Below, piece by piece: positions 48,275-58,514 of a DNA stretch of 64,000 nucleotides. Position numbers and translations under genes: made by a program. The number at the start of each line of letters is the position of its first letter. The first letter of the stretch is position 1. Under the pieces are notes generated by a model. The model ran no database searches. It saw only the letters and a program-made list of their open reading frames with translations, and was not told where the DNA came from. The DNA lies in contig CAJNDS010002286.1 in assembly GCA_905221605.1 (NCBI GenBank), positions 424,461 through 488,460 on the forward strand. The letters are read 5' to 3'. Origin of the DNA: Symbiodinium natans. Lineage: Eukaryota; Sar; Dinophyceae; Suessiales; Symbiodiniaceae.

Positions 48275-48331
48275 CGAGCCCGCAACTGCTGGGTGCGGCA
48301 ACAGTCCCAAAAAACAGGCTTGCCAGCAGCA
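48275..48331 (+). CDS. Exon candidate between telomere blocks
   Basis: The acceptor ggaccccag and a GA donor (GATAGGGTTTAGGG) bound RARNCWVRQQSQKTGLPAA in phase 0. Confidence 0.45.
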
Positions 48332-48335
48332 GATA

Positions 48336-48640
48336 GGGTTTAGGGTTTAGGGTTTAGGGTTTAGGGTTTAGGGTTTAGGGTTATAGGTTATAGGGTTTAG
48401 GGTTTAGGGTTTAGGGTTTAGGGTTTAGGGTTTAGGGTTTAGGGTTATAGGTTATAGGGTTTAGGGTTTAGGGTTTAGGGTTTAGGGTTTAGGGTTTAGG
48501 GTTTAGGGCAGACTGGACATGAGTTTCCATGAAAAGGCATGCCTTGGAAAAAGAAAGTGCAGATCATACCATGTCATCTATCTCTCTCTAGTTATAGGTT
48601 ATAGGGTTTAGGGTTTAGGGTTTAGGGTTTAGGGTTTAGG
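48336..48640 (+). repeat. Duplicated telomere block with internal marker
   Basis: The marker GGTTATAGGTTATAGGG occurs three times (about 48380, 48443 and 48592), each followed by six to eight TTTAGGG units. The first two copies are in tandem; the third follows 75 bp of unique DNA. Confidence 0.9.
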
Positions 48641-48824
48641 GTTAGTTTATACAATCTACACATAGGGATGCAGTGTGTTTTTGTCTACATATACGCATAG
48701 ATGTATAAATATCTGTAGGGTCCGCTCTCCTAAATACCTCAACCACCCTAAACCCTAAACCCTAAACCCTAAACCCTAAACCCTAAACCCTAAATTTAAA
48801 CCCTAAACCCTAAACTCTTCCTAG

Positions 48825-48954
48825 AAGTTCCTGGCCGCCTCGGAGAACGAAGGAGGCGTTGTGCGGACTTCTGAGCGGCTCCCTGCTGCTGGAACTCAGG
48901 GCTCCGCCTGGTCGCACTGCTGCTGGGATGCGTTTATAGGGTGCAGGAAGCTGG
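48825..48954 (+). CDS. Exon candidate between telomere blocks, 43 codons
   Basis: The acceptor actcttcctag and a donor at GTTTAGGG bound KFLAASENEGGVVRTSERLP, then AAGTQGSAWSHCCWDAFIGC and RKL. Clean boundaries, single good frame; unknown family. Phase fits 48275 and 49201. Confidence 0.55.
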
Positions 48955-49200
48955 GTTTAGGGTTTAGGGTTTAGGGTTTAGGGTTTAGGGGGTTAGGGGT
49001 TTAGGAAGCAAAGGGGTTTGGGTTTTGAGGGGTTTGCAAGGTCTTGAGGGTTTGGGTCTTGAGGGTTTCGAGAGAGGGTTTTGACCCTAAACCCTAAACC
49101 CTAAACCCCAAACCCTAAACCCTAAACCTTAAACCCTAAACCCTAAACCCTAAACCCTAAACCCTTGAGGGTTTTGAGGGTTTATATAGATGGTTTTGAG

Positions 49201-49263
49201 GGTGGAAGTTTCCATGGGGTGCCTTGGGAAGCCACATCCCGGGGATGAAAGACACTTGCACCT
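49201..49263 (+). CDS. Exon candidate between telomere blocks
   Basis: The acceptor gatggttttgag and a GATTTAGGG donor bound WKFPWGALGSHIPGMKDTC. Phase 1 entry fits 48825-48954. Confidence 0.45.
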
Positions 49264-49378
49264 GATTTAGGGTTTAGGGTTTAGGGTTTAGGGTTGAGGG
49301 TTTAGGGTTTAGGGTTTAGGGTTTGGGTAGGATTCTTCAGACACACTAGTAGGGCACCCTAAAGCCCTAAACCCAAAG

Positions 49379-49486
49379 GTGAAGATCCACGTGGACCTTC
49401 CATCCAAGATCAAAGCTCGCCTCCCCGCACCTGATACCATTGCACGTTCTTGCGGGCTTAATGCTGCTTCTTGGCCTGGCTTGGGG
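49379..49486 (+). CDS. Exon candidate between telomere blocks, 36 codons
   Basis: An AAAG acceptor after CCCTAAA units and a GTGAGGG donor bound VKIHVDLPSKIKARLPAPDT then IARSCGLNAASWPGLG. Phase 0 on both sides. Confidence 0.5.
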
Positions 49487-50066
49487 GTGAGGGTTGAGGG
49501 TTCAGGGTTTAGGGTTTAGGGCTTAAGAAGTGTTTGGGGTGTAGAGTGTTTAGGTAGCCTGCGGTATTGAGGACTCGCTGAAAAGGGTGTGGGATTCTGA
49601 GGCGAAACTTTGGGGCGCCTAGGGATGCGCTGTTCTTGTGTTTGCCTGCGGGTGCTCTTTAAGGCCAGAGGCTAGCTGGAGATATGAACAGCATTGTCAA
49701 AGAGGCATTGGAAGAAGGATCTTCGCGCTGTCATCTTATCCTTCTTTTTTGCTGAAGAGCACCTTCAGTTAAGTGCAGAGGACCACCATGCATGGCAAAT
49801 ATTTAAGGAAGTCGGGTGGAGTATGGGAAGGCGAGTCACTTGAGTCAGCATATGACACATCAGCAATGTAGAGAAAAATGCTGGGCGTGAGCTTTCCAGG
49901 CAGAAGCATGACGTCCGGATGCAAAACCGTCCAAGCCCTAAGACGCAAATACTGTAGCCCTTAAAATCCAAAAAACTTTGGAACCCTAAATTCTGAAACC
50001 CTAAACCCTAAACCCTAAACCCTAAACCCTAATGCGGCGTTGCGGGCCCTTGATCTTGTTTTGGAG

Positions 50067-50096
50067 CCCTTGCACTTCTTTGGCCTTTGCTTTCAC
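50067..50096 (+). CDS. Short exon candidate
   Basis: The acceptor cttgttttggag and a GTCCCCACC donor bound PLHFFGLCFH, phase 0, following 49379-49486 in phase. Confidence 0.35.
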
Positions 50097-50309
50097 GTCC
50101 CCACCACCAAACCCTGCTCACCCCTACACCCTAAGCCGAAACCCTAAACCCTAAACCCTAAACCCTAAACCCTACACCCTACACCCTAAGCCCAAACCGA
50201 ATCCTGTCCTCGAGTTTCGGAAGCCGACGCTGTGTGCATGAGCCACAGTCTGTTGATTTGTTTTGTGCATGTGGACCAAAGGCTCACATCTTTGAGATCC
50301 CTAAATTGG

Positions 50310-50391
50310 GATGTTCCCCTTATACTAACAGTCCCTGATAGGGGGTACTATACTCCCTATTAAGGACTGCTCGTTCAAGGGGATCATCCCA
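50310..50391 (+). mobile_element. Family C element
   Basis: GGGATGTTCCCCTTATACTAACAGTCC at the left and the degraded complement at the right. Confidence 0.75.
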
Positions 50392-51601
50392 AGCCCTGAA
50401 CTAAGAAAACCCGTCGAAACCCTGAACCCTCAGCTCAAATCCTTACAGGGTTGGGGTTTAGGGTTTAGGGTTTAGGATTTAGGGTTTAGGGTTTAGGGTT
50501 TAGGGTTCAGTCAGGGTTCAGGGTTTAGGGTTTGCCATCCTTTGAACTTCTGGATCCAGGTCGCAACTCAGATGGTCCAGCTGACTGCAGTGCTTGATCC
50601 GTTGGACGCTTCGCTTATCGGTCAAGAAGTCACAAGAACACCCGGGCTTGGGAAAAAGGCAACGGGAACTCGTTGTCCCCAAACGCACTTGTGCGGACGA
50701 CTTCGACCCGACGTAGGCTTCTTGGGAACTTGGAGAATGTCTGTATGTAAAAGGAGATTATTTATATATATATATATATATCTGAGGTGTATATATATAT
50801 GTATGTATACATTTCCTACTCAACTTGCTTGAAACCACTCATGTTTATTTATTCGCAACTTTGGTCCACACGCCTCATGTTGCTTCACCTCCGCTCCACA
50901 GATTTTGGGCTCCACAAGCGAGCTGCTGCCTGTTGCCAAGAGCCTCAGTGCAGCCCAATGGCACGCTTCACCTGTGTGCTACTGAGCCTCTGTGCTGGAC
51001 GGGAGCACCACGCAAGGGTACATATGCTCTGTGAGACCAAAACGTCGTTTTAGTGAATCTTCTTGAGGAACCCTCTTGGATCCCAACCTGCAACTTGAGT
51101 CCTGAGGGGCATATTGGTAGTCTAGCCAGGGCCACGACCACACACACAAACTAAACCCTAAACCAATTAAACCCTAAACCCTAAACCCTAAACCCTAAAC
51201 GCAAAGACACAACGTGCAGGACTGGTGCCGAGTCTCGGGGAGGAGGCTCGCCAGCTACGAGGTTTCCAGAAGGATTCCCAAAGTGAAGCCGAGGGTGAAT
51301 GGTCGTTCTTGAATCCGTACCCATGCTGCATTTCAACAGCTTGCTTTTTGTTTTGTGTGTGTGTTGTTTTGTATGCCTATTTTCCGCGGCCCGGCTGGGT
51401 CAGAAGCTTCTTGTGCAGCTCCCCTAAGCCCTAAACCCTTTAGGGTTTAGGGTTTAGGGTTTAGGGTTTAGGGTTTAGGGTTTAGGGTTTAGGGTTTAGG
51501 GTTCAAGACCAGCAAAGGAACCCCGAGATCCTGGCCTCTTGGATTCTCTCGGCATTTCTGACTGTGGAATTTATTAACTTGGTCTGTTGTAGAATATAAC
51601 T

Positions 51602-51696
51602 GGGATGTTCCCCTCTACACACTAACAGTCCTTAATGAGGATCATCGTAGGTGCATTCTAATACCTCTTCAGGACTGTTAGTATAAGGGGGAAGAT
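51602..51696 (+). mobile_element. Family C element
   Basis: GGGATGTTCCCCTC…ACTAACAGTCC and AGGACTGTTAGTATAAGGGGGAAGATCCC. Confidence 0.8.
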
Positions 51697-51783
51697 CCCA
51701 ATCCATGTCTGCGCTCCTAGCATACAAAGTCTAAACCCTAAACCCTAAACCCTAAACCCTAAACCTTAAATTCGGCCACGCAG

Positions 51784-51911
51784 TTTGCGGAAGAAAGGTC
51801 TGGGATGAGAAGGCCGTCGCAGCGTCCGGTAGCCACGAGCGCTACGGCGGATGGTTGAAGACGCCCCTCGTGCATGACCTTGCCATGTCACCATACGAAG
51901 CTGTGCCGTAC
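51784..51911 (+). CDS. Exon 1 of a four-exon phase-compatible set
   Basis: The acceptor tcggccacgcag follows CCCTAAA; the donor is GTGTGCC. It reads CGRKVWDEKAVAASGSHERY, then GGWLKTPLVHDLAMSPYEAV and PY. Very protein-like over 42 codons; unknown family. Exit phase 0 fits 52267. Confidence 0.55.
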
Positions 51912-52007
51912 GTGTGCCTGCGCGCGCCTCGACTACTATCTTTTACATGATCATTATTCTTCTTATGGCAGTCTATTTTATGTGACTGTCTTGTAACATG
52001 TACATTC

Positions 52008-52096
52008 CCCTTTTTTAGGGGTTCAGGTTCCCTTATAAACCCCTTCAGCCCAGAAAGGGCACCCTTTTAATTCCTAGGTTACTCTTGGGTCTAGTA
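52008..52096 (+). mobile_element. Family D element
   Basis: CCCCTTTTTTAGGGGTTCAGGTTCCC…AAAGGGCACCCTTTTAATTCCTAGGTTACTC, followed by CCCTAAA units. Confidence 0.7.
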
Positions 52097-52266
52097 CCCC
52101 AAACCCCAAACCCTAAACCGTAAGCCCTAAACCCTAGACCGTAAACCCTAAACCCTACTAAACCCTAAACCCTAAACCCTAAACCCTAAACCCTAGGTGA
52201 GTGGCATCCCCGCGACCCAGCAGCCTGCAAAGCATGGCCCGCTATTGATCCACTGCGGGGGCCCAG

Positions 52267-52297
52267 GCCTTCGTGAAAGCCTCGACTGCCCGCTTAG
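52267..52297 (+). CDS. Exon 2 of the four-exon set
   Basis: The acceptor gcgggggcccag and a donor GTGGGTTTAGGG bound AFVKASTARL, between CCCTAAA and TTTAGGG. Phase 0 to 1. Confidence 0.5.
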
Positions 52298-52517
52298 GTG
52301 GGTTTAGGGTTTAGGGTTTAGGGTTTAGGGTTTGGGGTTTAGGGTTTGGGGTTTGGGGTTTAGGGTTCCCCTAAACATCCCCAAGCCCTAAACACCTGCA
52401 AGTGCCGAGGAGATCTTAGGAATGATGTTGGTTGGCTGCCCCCACTCCTCAAAGCGATCCTGGCTTGGAGATGCGCGCATCTAAAAGTCATTCGGCCTTG
52501 GGGCCTTGGGACACTAC

Positions 52518-52661
52518 CTACTTAGCCAATAGTTGAACTGTGAATTTTCTGGGTTTCCTTATCTAGTCGGAATAGTTGATTTTAGTAGGAATATTTAATT
52601 TTTTATTTAGTCTGAATAATTCATTTTCAACTTATTCACCCTGGGTTATTGGAGATGTAAG
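52518..52661 (+). mobile_element. Family A element, diverged and expanded
   Basis: CTTAGCCAATAGTTGAACTG…GGGTTTCCTTATCTAGTCGG and TTATTGGAGATGTAAG. The middle TTTAGT(A/C)GGAATA stretch is repeated three times. Confidence 0.65.
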
Positions 52662-52729
52662 ACGAGCAGGTGAGCAGGCGCAGGCCGCACATGACAAGAA
52701 TCCATGAGCCCATTCAGAGGCTACTAGTT

Positions 52730-52977
52730 GCTTAAGAACCCCCCCCCCCAATTAAACAGATTATAATATATATGTATATATTCTTACTTATAAGGGTAAC
52801 ATAGGGATTTAAGAAACCCCCCCAACAACAAATATAAGCATTCTTCCATGTAAGGGTGACATTGGGATGATTATCTCTTTATTCTTTCTTGGGGGTTCTT
52901 AAGCAAGATAGCATTCTTCCTTATAAGGGTCATAGAGAGATTATTCTCTCTGAATTTCTGGGGGTTCTTAAGCAGAA
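52730..52977 (+). mobile_element. Family E elements, tandem cluster
   Basis: TAGTTGCTTAAGAACCCCCC at the left, then three related TTATAAGGGT(A/G)ACAT…GGGGGTTCTTAAGCA segments. Confidence 0.75.
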
Positions 52978-53071
52978 TAGTAGCCCTAAACCCTAAACCC
53001 TAAACCCTAAACCCTACACCCTACACCCTAAACCCTAAACCCTAAACCGTCGGAGGGACCTCTGGCCGCAG

Positions 53072-53127
53072 GAAGTGGCAGGGAGTGCCTCCCCAAGAAG
53101 GGATTCGACATTCGCGGAGAAGGCCGG
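53072..53127 (+). CDS. Exon 3 of the four-exon set
   Basis: The acceptor tctggccgcag and GTGTCC bound SGRECLPKKGFDIRGEGR, between two CCCTAAA blocks. Phase 1 to 0. Confidence 0.5.
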
Positions 53128-53255
53128 GTGTCCTTGTAGTTTCCGCCAGTGACCCTAAACCCTAAACCCTAAACCCTAAACCCTAAACCCTAAACCCTAA
53201 ACCCTAAACCCTAAACCCTAAAGTGGGCTTGGGTGGCCACCGAAAGTCTTTGCAG

Positions 53256-53296
53256 AGAAATGGCGCAAGGGGACTGGCAGGGATGAAGACGCCCAG
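53256..53296 (+). CDS. Exon 4 of the four-exon set
   Basis: The acceptor agtctttgcag and AG|GTAACA bound RNGARGLAGMKTP. CCCTAAA upstream, TTTAGGG downstream. Phase 0 to 2. Confidence 0.5.
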
Positions 53297-53625
53297 GTAA
53301 CAAGAGGCATTACCATGGGTTTAGGGTTTAGGGTTTAGGGTTTAGATGGGTTTAGGTTCTAGGGTTTAGGGTTTAGGGTTTAGGGTACAGAGGACAGAAC
53401 TGATCTACGAAAATCCTTTGCCTATTTACAACAACAACCCAAACATCAGCATATGCAGCGATGTGTGTGTGTGTCTCATCATTAGTTGCCATTAGCTTCC
53501 AATCATCGTGGCCTTCACGCAAGCGCGTGTATAGACGGAAAATGCAGTGGCGCGATTGCAACACGTCAAGCCTTTTTCGATCCTTCGGCTTTGCGGGATG
53601 GGGGAGGCAGGGAACCCTAAGGGTT

Positions 53626-53719
53626 TAGGGTTTGAAGGGTTTGAAGGGTTTGAAGGGTTTGAAGGGTTTGAAGGGTTTGAAGGGTTTGAAGGGTTTAGGG
53701 TTTAGGGTTTAGGGTTTAG
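53626..53719 (+). repeat. Variant tract (GGGTTTGAA)n within a telomere block
   Basis: Eight consecutive copies of the 9-mer GGGTTTGAA flanked by canonical TTTAGGG. Confidence 0.95.
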
Positions 53720-54251
53720 GGAGGCGGGGACGAAGCAGAAAAACCTTCTTTGCAAGATTTCATGGCAAGTCGTGCGCCGGTCCACCTGAGAGCATCGCAG
53801 GTGCCAAGAAAACCCACGGAATCCACATGGGCAGTTGTCTAAATCAGGGTCCCTTTGTTGGGTGACATGCATGGCGCCCTCAAAATATAAGCACTGCTCA
53901 CGTCTCGGGGTGCTTCGGGCAGAGGCCGACCCCGATGAAATCGTTCCGAAAGCTACCATCTTGATTTCAGGACTTTTCTTGTTAAAGAGCTGTTATCGGG
54001 CTTGTTTAGGGCTGTTTTAAGGGTTTTGCGAGGGCTATTTTTTTGGGGGAGTCTGAAGGTTGTTGTTGAGGGCTGTGGGGACCGCAGAAGTTGCAGAAAT
54101 TGTTCCCGCAAGGGCCTCCAGAACCCACTGTTTTCTCTCTCGGACCCAAAGCGAAGGTTTCAAATCATAGGGGTTCGGTGGGTTACTTGGTTCGCTAACC
54201 CTAAACACTAAAACCCTAAACCCTAAACTTTATAAACCCTAAACCCGAAAG

Positions 54252-54367
54252 TGTTCGAGGGTGTTCCGCACCGCATGGTTGTGAAAGGCAACGCGAGCAA
54301 TCTCAACTCCCATTTCGACTGGTGGGCGATTGACCAGCGAGGAGTTGGCTTGCAAGGAGCCCTATGG
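54252..54367 (+). CDS. Exon candidate between telomere blocks, 38 codons
   Basis: An AAAG acceptor directly after CCCTAAA/CCCGAAA and a donor at GTTTAGGG bound FEGVPHRMVVKGNASNLNSH then FDWWAIDQRGVGLQGALW. One of the most protein-like exons; unknown family. Confidence 0.55.
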
Positions 54368-54552
54368 GTTTAGGGTTTGGGGTTTAGGGTTTAGGGGTTA
54401 GGGTTTAGGGTTCAGGGTTTAGGGTTCAGGGTTCAGGGTTCAGGGTTCAGGGTTCAGGGTTTAGGGTTTCGGGTTAGGGTTTAGGGTTTAGATCGAGATG
54501 CGGTGTTCTTTGTTGGTGCAAGCATGTGTAAGCGCTTGAGTCTCACTTCCAG

Positions 54553-54582
54553 GCCTATTTCCCAGCTCCAGGTTCAAAAAGG
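54553..54582 (+). CDS. Short exon candidate between TTTAGGG blocks
   Basis: The acceptor ctcacttccag and GTTTGGGG bound AYFPAPGSKR, phase 0, fitting 54252-54367. Confidence 0.45.
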
Positions 54583-54930
54583 GTTTGGGGCTTAGGGTTT
54601 AGGGTTTGAGGCACAAAAAGGGTGCGTTTGGCTTGGGGTTTAGGGTTTAGGGTTGCGGAGCAGTGTCTAGGTTCCAAGGGTTTAGGGTGTAGGTGGAGCT
54701 GCCTGGGGGCTAGGGCTCTCCTTGATATTGTCTGCTCCCTCCTCTTGACTTGAACGGAAACATCAAACATCCCCCCCAAAAAAATCAACAAAGAATAAGA
54801 ACAAGAAGAAGAAACAAAGCCCTGCAACGTACACCGCCCGGAAGCCTTACCCTTAAACCCTCAACCCTAAACCCTAAACCCTAACGAAGGTTGGACCGTT
54901 AACGTCTGAAGTGCTAGGATGGTCGTGTAG

Positions 54931-54970
54931 GTCTTTACATGCGAGGCGACAGCGGGGCAGAGGGGATCTC
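54931..54970 (+). CDS. Exon candidate
   Basis: The acceptor gtcgtgtag and a GTACCC donor bound VFTCEATAGQRGS. Entry phase 0 fits 54553-54582. Confidence 0.35.
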
Positions 54971-55239
54971 GTACCCACAGGGGGGTTTCCAAGAACAGGG
55001 GTGCCCTTTTCAGGGCGTCCCTTCAAGGAGCTTCTATTCTACTTGGGGGTATGAAAGGGGTACCCGTATTCTCGTAAACTCCCCCCCCCCTCCCCATCCT
55101 GCAAGGAATGTTCCCCACTGGGGAGAATGACACGGTACCTCCTTGCCCCTTCAAGCACCTCGACGGAGATGGTCTTGTGCAGAATTCCTGGGAGGAGTTA
55201 GAGAAAGAGCCCCCCAATCCTACCCTGTGCAGCACGACT

Positions 55240-55345
55240 TGAAGGTTCATGCATACTTATAAGTAGGGTTATCAGTCCTCTAAGTAAGGTTTCTAACCAT
55301 GGTCACCCTACCCATAGCTCTATACTTGTAAGTAGCCATGACTCT
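55240..55345 (+). mobile_element. Family B element
   Basis: CTTATAAGTAGGGTTATCAG…TAACCATGGTCACCCTACCC…TACTTGTAAGTAGCCATGACTCTCC. Confidence 0.7.
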
Positions 55346-55781
55346 CCAAGTATTTGAGAATTTTTAGGGATCGTTGTGTACCACTTTCTAGATCCTGCCA
55401 GGGGTTAGGGGTCTCTGAATCCTTACCCATGCAGGCCGAAAGCATGGATTTGCGGTTCTTCATGTAGAAATCAAGGGGGTGCATGCAGCCTTAACCTTCA
55501 TCCCTGATTCTGTTCCAAAAACGAAAAGGATTATCCGCTCCACACCCCTTCAAACCAGGCGCAGTTTCGGACTCTTTGGAAGATGCAATGAATTCGCTTT
55601 GAGTTCAGGGTCTGTGGCTCGAAGGCTGTGCCTCTTCCCTCTCAACTCGTACGCCAGAAGGCCTACATCCCCACAGCACGTAAACCCAAAACCCTAAACC
55701 CTCAACCCTAAACCCTAAACCCTAGCCCCAAGAGCCTCTGCGCAAGGTATCCTTCGGGGGAGGCAATCCAACCTTTCCCAG

Positions 55782-55852
55782 AGTTCCAGTGCAGCGAGCT
55801 GATGAAGTCGGGGCTTGGCTTCGACCAGGACGGGCTGCTTACAGCCAGCTAG
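55782..55852 (+). CDS. Exon candidate, possibly terminal
   Basis: The acceptor ccaacctttcccag precedes FQCSELMKSGLGFDQDGLLT then AS and TAG. FDQDGLL recalls part of an EF-hand loop but is incomplete. It may end the gene or use a GC donor inside the last codons; a TTTAGGG block follows. Confidence 0.5.
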
Positions 55853-55919
55853 ATACAGGGGCAGGGGTTTAGGGTTTAGGGTTTAGGGTTTAGGGTTTAG
55901 GGTTTAGGGTTTAGGGTTT

Positions 55920-56090
55920 AGGGTTTAGGGTTTGCAGTTTAGGGGGTTTAGGGTGTAGGGTCAGTCTCCCACTGCTAGATGTGCGGATTTTTCACCTTAG
56001 CGTTTACAGTTTAGGGGTTTAGGGTTTAGGGTGTAGGGTTAGTCTCCCCACTGCTAGATGTGCGGATTTTTCACCTTAGCTAGGACACCA
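55920..56090 (+). repeat. Tandem duplication inside telomere DNA
   Basis: The 50-bp motif AGTCTCC(C)CACTGCTAGATG…TGCGGATTTTTCACCTTAGC occurs twice, each preceded by TTTAGGGTGTAGGGT-type DNA. The second copy differs by one extra C. Confidence 0.95.
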
Positions 56091-56278
56091 TTGAGCGGGG
56101 GGGGGGGGGGTTCTTATTATAATTCGGAGCCCAAGATTTAAAGGCCTACTGCGAGTTTTGTTGATCCTTTCCGGCCAGGACATCATAGCCCGGATGCAAA
56201 ACGTCCCTAAACCCTAAACCCTAAATCGGGCAAAACGGGTGCGGGGTTTTAGGGGTGCGGTGTATGGTAGTCTTCCAG

Positions 56279-56345
56279 CGAGTTCACAGGTCCAGCTGCA
56301 AACTACAAGTCTCACTTCCCGAAGTGGACACTTATGATTTCCTGG
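56279..56345 (+). CDS. Exon candidate, 22 codons
   Basis: The acceptor gtagtcttccag and GTAGGCCC bound EFTGPAANYKSHFPKWTLMI then SW. It lies after a short CCCTAAA block. Exit phase 0 fits 57161. Confidence 0.45.
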
Positions 56346-56704
56346 GTAGGCCCTTGCGATATGGGGGTGTCCGAAATTAGTGGTACCTCATTGGGGTCCT
56401 CATTATAAGGGGATCTAATTATTTCGGGGTCTATATTAGGGCTCCCTTATTCTCGTAAACGAAACATGTTTGGGAAATGTGTCTCTCTATGTCTATAATA
56501 GTTGAAGAATCACACGTTTCTCCGCATTTAATGTTGCACTGCTTTTAATTATTAGCCCCCCCCCCCCCCTAAACCCTAAACCCTAAACCCTAAACCCTAA
56601 ACCCTAAACCCTCTGGGGGGAGCGGGGGCATCCTGAAGCCTCAGACTGAAAACCCAAACCCCAAACCCTAAACCCTAAACCCTACTAACCAACCCTTGAA
56701 AAAC

Positions 56705-56800
56705 ATTTTCCGGTAAGAAGAAATCTTGTGATAATAGCGGGTTCCACCAACAAACTCGGTTCGCAGAGTAAGTTTTCGAAATGTGTGATTCTAGCTCGAC
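56705..56800 (+). mobile_element. Family N element
   Basis: CTTGTGATAATAGCGGGTTCC…ACAAACTCGGTTCGCAGA, shared with 10640-10720 (CTTGTGATAATAGCGGATACC…). Confidence 0.7.
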
Positions 56801-57160
56801 CTTGCTTTTTTATTCAAAGCAGCGCAACAGTGTTTACCAATGTTGTCATAGGGTTTAGGGTTTAGGGTTTAGGGTTAGGGTTTAGGGTTTAGGGTTTAGG
56901 GTTTAGGGTTTAGGGTTTAGGGTTTAGGGTTTAGGGTTGAGCACATGTCTCTACCTTGGAAGCCCCGAAGGTTGCACCCTTGGGTTTGGGGACCTTTAAA
57001 GATCCTTAGGGTAACCTCTTAGGGGTAGAATAGGGTTTAGGGTTTTGGGTTAGGGTTTAGGGTTTAGGGTTTAGGGTTCAGGGTTCAGGGTTCAGGGTTC
57101 AGGGTTCAGGGTTCAGGGTTCAGGGTTTTCCCTCGGGGTCCGAGCTTGACTCCCTGCAAG

Positions 57161-57239
57161 ATCGCGCAGCTGATGCTGGGTGCCGATGCATCGGAGAGCG
57201 ACATCGAGGAGGCGAAGGAGACACTTGGCTCCTGTTGGG
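57161..57239 (+). CDS. Exon candidate between TTTAGGG blocks, acidic
   Basis: The acceptor ttgactccctgcaag and a GTTTCGGG donor bound IAQLMLGADASESDIEEAKE then TLGSCW. Helical and acidic; unknown family. Confidence 0.5.
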
Positions 57240-57360
57240 GTTTCGGGATTGTAGGGTTTAGGGTTTGGAGTTTGGGGTTTGGGGTTTAGGGTTTAGGGTT
57301 TAAGGGGGCATTATAGGGCTTATGCGGTTTATATAGGGTTTAGGGTCTGCCGCGACGCAG

Positions 57361-57432
57361 CGGCGAAGCCATCAGAGCCGAGGTATGTGTATACCATCCT
57401 CGCCGTGGGAGGGCTCACGGAGACTGACTCAG
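57361..57432 (+). CDS. Exon candidate between TTTAGGG blocks
   Basis: The acceptor tgccgcgacgcag and a GC donor bound AKPSEPRYVYTILAVGGLTE then TDS. A GTATGT inside offers an alternative donor. Entry phase 1 fits 57161-57239. Confidence 0.45.
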
Positions 57433-57661
57433 GCGGCTCCCCCTAGGGTTTAGGGTTTAGGGTTTAGGGTTTAGGGTTTAGGGTTTAGGGTTTAGGGTCC
57501 CCCGGCCGTCCGCATGTGCAAATACGCAAAAAATGTGCATTGACAAAGCTGGACGCATTGCGTTTCGGCCTGGGGTCACCATACGGTGTTTCGGATATCG
57601 TTTTTTTAAGAGGAGGAGATCGCTGAGGAAAACGTTGAAGCCTGCGGGCTTTGTCCTGCAG

Positions 57662-57726
57662 CAGAAGACCCCAACTCCCAACTTTGGTTAAGCACTTGGC
57701 TACAAGGGGCGCTGGTGCTCGTCTGG
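57662..57726 (+). CDS. Exon candidate ending at a telomere block
   Basis: The acceptor gctttgtcctgcag and GTTTAGGC bound EDPNSQLWLSTWLQGALVLV then W. Phase 1 entry fits 57361-57432. Confidence 0.45.
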
Positions 57727-57816
57727 GTTTAGGCTTAGGATTTAGGGCTTTAGGTTTTAGGGTTTAGGGTTTAGGGTTTAGGGTTCTGCGAAACTCCAAA
57801 GAGCCGCACACCACAG

Positions 57817-57897
57817 GCATCCTGGCGTATAACGAGACCTATGTCCGACGCTTTGGCCTTGGGATACATGTGTTTGCTCTTCTTTCCCTGAGAAGCC
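57817..57897 (+). CDS. Exon 1 of a three-exon phase-compatible set
   Basis: The acceptor gcacaccacag and a GTGAGACCC donor bound ILAYNETYVRRFGLGIHVFA then LLSLRS. Exit phase 1 fits 58070. Confidence 0.5.
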
Positions 57898-58069
57898 GTG
57901 AGACCCTAAACCTTAAGGCCCAAAGCCCAAAGCCTAAAGCCCAAAGCCTAAACCCTAAACCCTAAACCCTAAACCCTAAACCCTAAACCCTAACCCTAAA
58001 CCCTAAACCCTAAACCCTAAACCCCAAACCCTAAACCCTAAACATTACGCCTTCCTAAGTACACGCAAG

Positions 58070-58159
58070 GATGGTTCTACCGGCTCATTAAGCTGGAGCA
58101 CAGCCTCTGCTACATCGCCCCACGATCCTTGGGTGAAGCAAGCAGCTTTCGCACCATCG
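58070..58159 (+). CDS. Exon 2 of the three-exon set
   Basis: It starts after aagtacacgcaag shortly downstream of CCCTAAA and ends at GTTTAGGG. It reads WFYRLIKLEHSLCYIAPRSL then GEASSFRTI. Highly protein-like; unknown family. Phase 1 on both sides. Confidence 0.55.
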
Positions 58160-58443
58160 GTTTAGGGTTTATGGTTTCGGGCAAAGTCCTTACACACATT
58201 CTCGACCACCCGTGCAGAAGACAAACCAAGAAAGAAGCCGCCCCTACGGCCCTACACCAGTGGAGTCTTGTTAATCATGAACAATCAGCCTCTTCTGAAA
58301 AGAGCCGCTTAGCCGCACTTGTCCACAATGCTGGAAGCCTAAACCCTAAACCCTAAACCCTAAGCCCTAAAACCCTAAACCCTAAGACCTAAACCCTAAA
58401 CCCTAAACCCTAAACCCTGCTAAGCCCTGGCAGCTTGGAGCAG

Positions 58444-58503
58444 TCCAAGGATTCAAGCTGAAGTCCCCCAGTGGTCGTGCATCCTGGCAGCGAGAAGGGA
58501 GGG
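58444..58503 (+). CDS. Exon 3 of the three-exon set
   Basis: The acceptor agcttggagcag and a GTGATG donor bound QGFKLKSPSGRASWQREGR, between CCCTAAA and TTTAGGG. Confidence 0.5.
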
Positions 58504-58514
58504 GTGATGATATG

